In this document: piece after piece, positions 54,768 through 62,293 of the stretch
How positions within the stretch are numbered: the stretch's first letter is position 1
Layout: each line of letters opens with the position of its first letter
Assembly (NCBI GenBank): GCA_026075535.2
Contig: AP026542.1
Location: forward strand, 10,168,001-10,232,000
Direction of reading: 5' to 3'
DNA length: 64,000 nucleotides
Source of the DNA: Tricholoma matsutake
Lineage: Eukaryota; Basidiomycota; Agaricomycetes; Agaricales; Tricholomataceae
Position numbers and translations under genes: made by a program
The notes under the pieces: generated by a model
The model's input: only the letters and a program-made list of their open reading frames with translations
Databases searched by the model: none
What the model was told of the DNA's origin: nothing

Positions 54768-55570
54768 CTTCTGAAGGAGCAAGTAAAAAACAGAAAACAC
54801 CAAGGACACAAAGCCAAAGAGAGAGAGAAATAATTTTGCATCAAGAAATATTTTGACACAACCTGAAGGCACTGGTTGGTCAAACAATAGTTGTGCATAT
54901 TATGCAATAATCACAGTGCTCTTCAACACTTGGAAGGAACACATACATATAAGTAACATAACTTGGACTGAAATTGATAATGAGATAACATCAGAGTTGT
55001 TGGAAGGATTCAATGATTATGCAAACAGGCCTGTGACACCAGGGCAACACCAGCTATCATTGGAAGATATACACAACTCCATGCAGAGAAACCTGGGGAT
55101 TTTTATCAGATCAATTTCAGTTTGGGAGTTTTACTAGCATTTCATCAGTGCTCAAATATGTTTTACAATGTAACTGACCTATCACATCTTGGGTGCGAAG
55201 GTGCAGAGTAGGAACCCATCCAACAATACAAGACAATTGACAACACATGTTTGATCACAACTTATCCCTTGCCTAACCAAAGCTTGCAAGAACATTTAGA
55301 CAACTTTCACCAAGTGTTAGCATCTCACTGTGAATCATGTGGACAATTACAAGTTAGAGCAACTACTTTTAGTTGCCTGCCTCCTCTGCTGGCTTTCCAG
55401 TGGGTGGGTGGCACTACACCAACATTAGAATGAGAGATCAATGTAACTGCAAATAACTTGCAGACAAAATACACATTGAGAGGTGTAATTCATTACGCAC
55501 ATAACCATTTCATTGTATTAGCCTCAGGAACATGGTTTCATGATGGGATAGTAACAGGCTGATCATTGGC
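54768..55570 (+). pseudogene. Helitron C-terminal peptidase-like domain
   Basis: After a basic linker (GASKKQKTPRTQSQRERE) the frame 54853-55137 reads PEGTGWSNNSCAYYAIITVL and FNTWKEH, a Cys-box-like motif. Stops follow, then near 55481-55560 the sequence gives GVIHYAHNHFIVLASGTWFH and DGIVTG, a His-box-like motif. A Cys box near the N-terminus and a GxxHYxxHFxxxxxxxWxxDG end is the arrangement of USP/OTU-like cysteine peptidases. I recall such a tail in mushroom Helitron proteins. The domain assignment is by pattern only, and the middle is too broken to confirm a Cys-x2-Cys cluster (CESCGQLQ at 55335 is a candidate). Confidence 0.5.
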
Positions 55571-56040
55571 ATGGCAGCCCCTGGAACAACAGCATCAGGA
55601 AACAGTAATTTGTGCTATTTATAGCCAAGGACCAGCCCTGTAAAGAACTTGGATCTGGAATTGCCATGCGAAGCAATGGCCTACTAGCCCATGTACATCC
55701 TTCCTTGCCCGATGTCCCCATAGCTAATTCCACCCCTTCTCCACCAGTGCAGCCCAAATCTTCTTCATCCATGACATACATCATCCTCCACATACTCAAC
55801 AAGATGCACCTTATATACTGGTATGCACTAGCCACCCTCCTCTTCATTGATGACCAGGAATAGACTTGTAACCACTCCTTCATACATACATACATGAGCA
55901 AGCATCGAGTGCATGTAGAAGGACTGGTGAAGCTGAGTTTAAAATCCCTTGCCATTTCTTATGTTCAAAAAAGGAATGCGGACCATTCTCCAAGGACATT
56001 TTTCAGTAAATAACCCTTTTGGGAATGACACATGCATCCC
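55571..56040. other. Unassigned between Helitron and DUF6589-type gene
   Basis: A 130-residue minus-strand frame (55955-55563) has no recognisable motif. The + strand shows scattered stops and may hold the end of the Helitron (FIHDIHHPPHTQQDAPYI) and a Helitron 3' terminus. I could not pick a CTRR end with a hairpin. Confidence 0.25.
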
Positions 56041-59000
56041 ATCCAGTATAGTGTCATGACATGCCTTCACTGGGCTTGGCTTCATCCTATGTAATGCCAC
56101 CTACTACTTATAATGAATACCAAACCTTGTTTCAGCTGGAGTGCCATGTTGAATCTGCACCACCAGATGTCAACCTCGTCACTAAGCCCAACCTGAATCT
56201 TCTGAATGATTTTTTTGGTACACGAAAACCTCAAGGCAGAGCTCGTACACTGAAGCCATCCTGGAACAAAAATGTGTTGTCCTTCACAGAAAAACAAGCC
56301 TCCTACATTTGCCAAGAAAAACTCGATGACAGGCCAGCCTTTTGGCCTCTTGACACCCTGAACACCCTCTAGTTTGAATAGTGCTAAAGATGTCAAGCCG
56401 GAAACATATTGGGGAGAAGGACCAAGTGATGATGGAATTGATAATGCACTCTCATTTACACCAGAACCATGCATATACATCCTCAGATTGGTCCCATTCC
56501 TCAGGCTGATTACTCCCCATAGCTTTCACTTGAATCCTCCACAAGGTCTTTCAGATGATTCACCTGCTTTCATGGGCTCTCCGATATATGATTCTCTGTC
56601 TTCCATTGAAGGGGCTGCTGCAACAGTACCTTTCTTTCTGCCACCAAACACCTCCTTTCCCTTGTCAAGTGGAAGTGATATTGTTAGCAGTACTATCAGC
56701 ACCCTGCTTCAAGGATTGTTGTTAGATGCTTTCCCTTTGCCGCTGTCACCATTGCAAGATCTTGATGTGAATATGGGCTCTCTTCATTGGCCAATAGAAC
56801 TTATTCCCCCCCACTCTCATGCGCCTTGCTTATCAAAAGTTGAAACAATTGCAAATGTCCTTGACACACTCAAAAAAAGCAAAAGTCACACTCGCCAACT
56901 TTCTGTTACATATTTTGGATGAATCTCACTTTGCATCATATCATGCGCCATTCTATAACTCGGAAAAATTTAGAGAGCTTCTCAACTGGTTCTGGGAAAG
57001 TGAACATGGATTCTCTCGTCCTGAAAGATTGGCTCCAACCCAATGCCATTCACCTCATGTGTGAACTGGTCCACTCAGAAATGGAGTGTGCAAAGCCTTA
57101 CCTTTGCATGTCTTCAAATGAAGTGACTCTTGACTTCCTTTCTGATTGGGATATCAACCTACTTATGGACCCAATTTCTCAAAACATAATGCCGGTCTGG
57201 TCTGAAATCCTCAATGCAGCCACAGAAGGTCAAGAATCAAAGGTATGTGAAAAGGGTCCTGGGTTGCACAACCAGCATGTGGTAGGAAATGACATTCATT
57301 GGGTTGGTTCTCTTGGCTAACCCACTTGCCAGGGACTAAACATCATTAGCATACAAGCTCACTTTCTATGATCATACAATTCATGTAAGGTTCAGATAGG
57401 AATCAGCCTGATGGCATCCTCCAGTGGTGCGTCATGCCAACTAATCAATGTTTTGAATCATTCATGTCTTTTGATGTTGTTCATCACATTGAACAAGATC
57501 CTGAAAACCATTGTGGGCCATGCCATTGAAGAAGCTCATATAATCGTGTCGAGGCCACATACTCTCACATATGACAACATCAACCTCACTGGATCAATCT
57601 ATGCTAAGAAAACACCAGGTGGAATGAGCAAGGTCCAGTCTGGGACATTTGCCATGATATAAGAGATGCCCAGTACTTGAACTGAAGACATGGAGGTGGA
57701 ACCAATGATGCAGAAGCTAATCAAGGCATCTCCACTCACAATATCAGATCTTCGACCCTCTCGATCATCTATGCAATTTTACACACAGTCATCTGCCATA
57801 CATATTTGTTGCAAATACGTTGAGCACTTTGCAAAATATTGGCAACATCCCTGTCTTCAGAACATACCACATCAAAAACTTCCTACAGGTCACAAAACAA
57901 GGTGTTTTCCACTCTGAGCCTCAACGATAGAAGAGGCATTGATCATGGGTAACCTCCTTGTTCACGATGACATTTATCTTGTTCAACTGGCTCATGACCC
58001 AGATGACCTGAATAAGCTGGTGATCCCAGCTATCAACAATCAATTGACCAACTCCCAGATTCATTCCACCCAATCCATGAGGAACCAAGACCTTATGTCC
58101 TGGACATGCCAAGAGATATTTCAAATTGCTTTTGGGATCTTTCACCTGATGATGAACCTCATATGGGTGCTACTTCATATCCACAGAGGTACAATCAATC
58201 AACAAGGTAGCTTATCACACTTGTTCACTGTCTTGGAGAAGGTTCACCTTGGTGCTGATCACCCCGATTTCCATACACTCTTGGCAGCACTCACTCAGGT
58301 TCTCGAGGGATTCATCCTCAACACCTGGTGAAAAGAATGTGGATTTGATTCCTTGGATGAATTCGCTGTATCTCAGCCCCTGCCTGAACAGCTTCTAGAG
58401 ACTGCCCGGAAGATCATGACAAAGTATGCCACCCCAACTGAGACCATGCTGCCAACTGAGAAGCCAAGCACCAAGGAATCTCAGATGCTGCAGGTGGCAG
58501 AACTTGAGTCAGAATGTTCAGATTCTGAAGATGAACTATCTGACGATCCAACCACTGGCCCCGTCCTTCCTGATATCACTCATGAAAACATTGTCTGACT
58601 GATTCAAGATTTGCTTTATGTGACAGAACTCACCAGCACCATTTCTGAGTGTGATTTTGGTCAGATTGAAGATATTCTACCGGACCTTGCATGTATCTTC
58701 TGGGGGGCAGGCTCCAACATTTATTCTACTGAAATCTTACATCTCCTCTTCAACATTAAGGAGGTTTGGACACCTCAATTTACATGTGTTACAGTTTACC
58801 TAACCCCCAAATATACCTACAATTTGACTTGCCATTTGACAGTAATGCAGTCTGGGACATAATGCTGGTCAATATATCAGGCCTACCTGGTCACACAATG
58901 GCAATTGACCTCAATATTGAACACCTAATTGGAAGTCATTAAGGCCCTCTTTGCTTCGAAAGGAATCTACACAAATTGGGATCAGCTTGGAAATCTTTCT

Positions 59001-59384
59001 GCTGTGATCAACCACTTGCAGACAATCAAAACACAAGTCACTCGATCAATGGAGACAAACTACCATGGTTCAACACATAAGGATGTCAACACCAATGAAC
59101 TTGTCTGGCAGACTGCCAACAAGGCTTGCAACCTCCAACTGCAGGATTTTGTCCCAAATAGAGAAGGCAACTCTTGATCTCACTCAGTCCCAGATTTGCA
59201 TGCCTTGGGAAGGGAGAAATTTGCATCATCATCATTGGCAACTTTCAACAAGAAGATTCATGAGTTGGTCGCAGGAAAGGATGTAGTGGATGAACAGGAT
59301 GATTTGCCACCAGCTGATTTTGAAGTGGTCTTGGAGTCAGAGAATGGTGATGATGATAGCAGGGAATCAGGTGAATTTGCATAG
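56041..59384 (+). pseudogene. DUF6589-type multicopy mushroom gene, decayed
   Basis: A chain of + strand frames resembles proteins carrying DUF6589, a large agaricomycete family of unknown function with many copies: TLKKSKSHTRQLSVTYFG, FWESEHGFSRPERL, MECAKPYLCMSSNEVTLDFL, LINVLNHSCLLMLFITLNKI, IVSRPHTLTYDNINLTGSIY, IHRGTINQQGSLSHLFTVLE, LADHPDFH-like, FGQIEDILPDLACIFWGAGS, YSTEILHLLFNIKEVWTPQF, IKALFASKGIYTNWDQLGNL, TNYHGSTHKDVNTNELVWQT and ASSSLATFNKKIHELVAGKD, with an acidic end. At least ten frame changes or stops occur. Copy number and TE-rich setting suggest a transposon origin, but the mechanism is not known to me. The first 300 bp are assigned only by continuity. Confidence 0.6.
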
Positions 59385-60109
59385 CATTCAATGCTCTAAT
59401 CCAGTAACAAGTAACAGTTATGTGTAAGCTTCACCTTTTTATGCTGTGAGGCATTGCCATTGCCATTTGCCCCAGACACAAGCACAGCCTGCTCATTATC
59501 ATATGTTAAAATCAACTCAGCTAACGATGCTGCCCATTCTGCACCTCATTCTTCCCTTTCCTCCAATAATCTGATGATATCATCAGCCAAGTGTACTGAT
59601 TTTGGCTGTGCACAGACAAGTTTGGTGCATTGTATGAAAGAGAGGATATCATATGTAGTTTGGACACCATGCAGGTGATCTTGTTCACTGGCTAAGGTTA
59701 GCCAGGTGGTGATGCAAAAGTCAAGCTCTGGTCTATCAGCTTTTGGGTGGTAGGTGGGCTGTGCCTTGCGTTTTGGTCAAGTGAGATTCCCAGGCCCACT
59801 GGCATGCATCAGAGCAGGAAGGAACTCATCAAGGTCAAAGACATTGTCATCATGGTGGTCACAACGGAACTCATCTGTACAGTTGAGAGCTAAAATAGTG
59901 ATAATGAGGGCCATGTTATGGAGGACCAAACTCGGAACTACCATTCATTGATGTATCATTGAGGTATAATGCAAAATATTCCCGCAGACATGTCTTGCTT
60001 TGCACAAGTTTGATTGATGAATACGATGCGCAATCCCATGTACGAGAAGTAAGCATGTGATTTTTTCGTGGTTGGTCAGGATCACCAGCATTGCCAGCAA
60101 TGAATCAGT
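59385..60109. other. Unassigned
   Basis: Short frames on both strands without recognisable motifs. The minus strand from 60100 reads AGNAGDPDQPRKNHMLTSRT and YFALYLNDTSMNGSSEFGP, which look protein-like and may belong to another decayed TE gene. I cannot place it. Confidence 0.25.
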
Positions 60110-60112
60110 ACT

Positions 60113-60452
60113 TTACAGTCCCCCACCTGTCCTAGTGGACTCTGACTGGACTGACTGGAGTCCACTGGAGTCTGAGTGGAGTCTGAGTGGAGTCCAATTG
60201 AACTACACTAAGTCATGTAGAGTTCAATCCCCCATTGGAGTCCAACTGGAGTCCATGTGGAGTCTGAGTGGAGTCTGAGTGCAACCAAATGATAAGTCAA
60301 TTAGATATGAGCTCAAAGGACTTCGGACTTGGTGAATTTCATAAAGTACCTGCAAAATAAATTTGTGTACTGCAGGAATTGAACTCAAGACCTCACTATA
60401 AGGAATCACATGACAAACCAAACAAGTGTGCTCAACCACTTGAGCCACAGGA
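60113..60452 (-). repeat. tRNA-derived SINE (clearest copy)
   Basis: The minus strand from about 60452 reads TGTGGCTCAAGTGGTTGAGC, with A box TGGCTCAAGTGG matching TRGYNNARNGG, and at about 60386-60370 GAGTTCAATTCCTGCAG, with B box GTTCAATTC matching GWTCRANNC. The body has repeated AGACTCCACTC and TGGACTCCA units, and the copy ends GTGGGGGACTGTAAAG at 60113. It could alternatively be read as a degenerate tRNA, but the body and shared end with other copies favour a SINE. Confidence 0.65.
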
Positions 60453-60602
60453 GATTTATTGGGGATCAATATAAGGTTTATTTATGACTCAACTTTTCAT
60501 ATTCTTTGAGGAGGCATTTTTCAAACAATTAAGATCAAAAAATTTTAATTAACCACATCCCTCATGTAGGACACGAGGGAGTGGGTATAATATAATAATA
60601 AA
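60453..60602. other. AT-rich spacer
   Basis: No gene or repeat recognised apart from the right-hand flank of the SINE and the AT-rich lead into the hairpin array. Confidence 0.3.
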
Positions 60603-60612
60603 CAAAAAAAAA

Positions 60613-60797
60613 CCCCTCTCGCATCTTGTGAGAGGGGGGATTACTATGTACATAAAAAACTAAACCCCTCGCATTCAGTGTGAGGGGGGGATTCGTAAGT
60701 ACTACAATATATATACCCCTTGCATTCGGTGCGAGGGGGGGGCAGAGATAAATTAAAATAATAAAGACCCCTCCCCATGCAAAATGTGGGGGAGGGG
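60613..60797. repeat. Periodic array of four G/C-rich hairpins
   Basis: Palindromes start at 60613, 60665, 60716 and 60768, a period of 51-52 bp: CCCCTCTCGCATCTTGTGAG, CCCCTCGCATTCAGTGTGAG, CCCCTTGCATTCGGTGCGAG and CCCCTCCCCATGCAAAATGT, each closing with GGGGG. The AT-rich spacers of ~25 bp differ. The arms covary (CTC/GAG, CTTG/CGAG, CTCCCC/GGGGAG). Confidence 0.8.
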
Positions 60798-60829
60798 GGG
60801 TTGGGGGATGCGGTCTGGGGTGGGTGTCA

Positions 60830-61500
60830 TCATCCACCCCTCCTCGCACGCGTCTGTCGCTGTAGCAAGCCACACCCATCATCCACCCTATGAGCAGAGG
60901 CTTGTAGGCATGTGGATGGGTGCCATGGTCATCATAGCCTTGGTCTACCTGCCATCCATCTGACGAGCAGGTGCTCATTGGCATGGGGTGGGTGTGTTGT
61001 CAGTTTTGCAGGTCTCCTAGTTCAGAGGGGTTGGGGGGAGGGGTCAGTGATGTGGCATGCAAGGGAGGGGGTAGGTGGGTGCTTACCAGGTGGCTATCCT
61101 GCTCCGCAGGTCTCCCGTTACCCCTCTGCCATCTCCTACCCTTTATCGACACCCTCACATCCTGTTTGGACAGGGAGGAGGGGGCTGGCATGGGTGTCAT
61201 CGGGTCTGGGTTGATCCCCATTGTTCCATGTTGGCATCAGCATTGCCCTGTCATCGTTTGCCATTGTAACCTCCATTCCACCCATGATCCACCCCCCGAG
61301 CAGTTGCTCAAGGGGCTGGAGGCGGGTGGTGTGTTGTTGGCCCCATTGCTTCACGTTCTGGGGGTCCTGGTGACACTCATGATCCACCCTATGAGCAGGG
61401 GCTCACAGGTGTGGGGTGGGTGTGTGGGGTGGGTGTGTGGGGTTGTCTCACATCTGGCCGTCAGTCATTACCAGTAGAGTAGAACCTACAAAACAAAAGA
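60830..61500. repeat. Palindrome-rich low-complexity region
   Basis: Contains CCTATGAGCAGAGGCTTGTAGG (about 60888), CGAGCAGGTGCTCATTGGCA (60964), CCCCGAGCA-GT-TGCTCAAGGGG (61294-61316) and CCTATGAGCAGGGGCTCACA (61388). The text around 61280-61340 nearly repeats that at 36000-36050. The overlapping 140-, 100- and 168-residue frames are simple-sequence translations and are not called. Confidence 0.6.
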
Positions 61501-61960
61501 AACAAGTTAGTTAGTTTATAAAAACAAAAAGCAAATGAAAAAAACTTACATAGGGCCCAAATGATGCAATCTGCATTGTTTGGGTCCGCGTTCCATCCAG
61601 TCGGCTCATTTGTGGGTGGTGGTGTTGTTACCAGTAGATTATGACCTAGAAAACTAAAGAAACTGGTTAGTTAGTTTATAAAAACAAAAAGCAAATGAAA
61701 AAAAAACTTACCTAAACCCAAACAATGTGATCTGCATCGTTTGGGCCTGCATTCCATCCATTTGGCTTGTTTGTGGGTGGTGGTGATGGTGGCTTTGGCA
61801 TGGGAGCAGTGGCAGTAGGTGTCCATGCAGTGGTGGTGGTGGTAGAGAGAGGAGGGAGGGAGGCAGTGTCAATGGTGGTGGTGGTGGTGAGTGATGAGCT
61901 GGCACATTTGATGACGTGGCAATATGCTTTGTCATACACAGCCACACCACAGTACCTAAT
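61501..61960 (-). repeat. Two palindrome-exon-intron cassettes
   Basis: On the minus strand an exon-like segment (61945-61750; VYDKAYCHVIKCASSS, then Thr/Pro-rich) ends in the palindrome at 61746-61714 and a GTAAGT donor (61712 region). The intron contains ACTAACTAACC and ends TTTCTAG at about 61650. A short exon then ends in the palindrome at 61587-61553, followed by GTAAGT and an intron ending TTTTGTAG at 61490. The arrangement and sequence match 45745-46200. Confidence 0.6.
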
Positions 61961-61979
61961 GCAAGTAGATGATGCCTTA

Positions 61980-62175
61980 CACAAGGTACTGTGGTGTAAC
62001 AGTTATATTGTGCATCATTATTGATTACATAAGCAACCTATGGGGATCTGGGTTTGATTCCTTTTCTTACACACTTTTTCAGCAGAATTTGACTGGACTC
62101 TAACTGGACTCCAACCAGACTCCATCAGGAAAACCACTTTTTGATCCAGGCTTTTCCAGGATAAAGGGCTGATTC
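61980..62175 (+). repeat. SINE-like copy
   Basis: A box-like TGGTGTAACAGTTAT (61989-62003) and, 44 bp on, B box GGTTTGATTCC (62050-62060). Then comes a body with GACTGGACTCTAACTGGACT and CCAACCAGACTCC as in the 60113 copy. The end is not clear. Confidence 0.5.
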
Positions 62176-62293
62176 CCAGGGTATCTCAGGAGTATTGGAA
62201 TGCCCTGTGGTCACCTGTGATGCTTTCATCTTGCTTTACCTGCAAAATAGAACATGTTGTATACAATAAAGAATACAATATTTTTACACTACA

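Larger units (their letters stand above)
47466..55570 (+). mobile_element. 5'-truncated Helitron (RepHel) with peptidase-like tail
   Basis: Coding order on the + strand: end of the Rep HUH nuclease (47475-47880), Rep-to-helicase linker (48805-48913, then 50377-51630), Pif1/RecD-type helicase (51690-53492), basic linker (53690-54850) and a peptidase-like domain (54853-55565). This is the RepHel layout of rolling-circle Helitrons. Two hAT-like elements (48914-50368, 53726-54767) with 8-bp duplications interrupt it, and the frames rejoin when they are removed. The 5' end, the Rep tyrosines and the CTRR 3' terminus were not found, and many stops make it inactive. Confidence 0.8.

Noticed and set aside
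60360..60452. A tRNA gene on the minus strand
   Set aside because: A and B boxes are present, but acceptor and anticodon stems do not pair convincingly, and the body and end match other SINE copies.
60613..60797. CRISPR-like look: regularly spaced repeats with different spacers
   Set aside because: The genome is clearly fungal, there are only four units, the repeats vary with arm covariation and no cas genes exist. It is a hairpin array.
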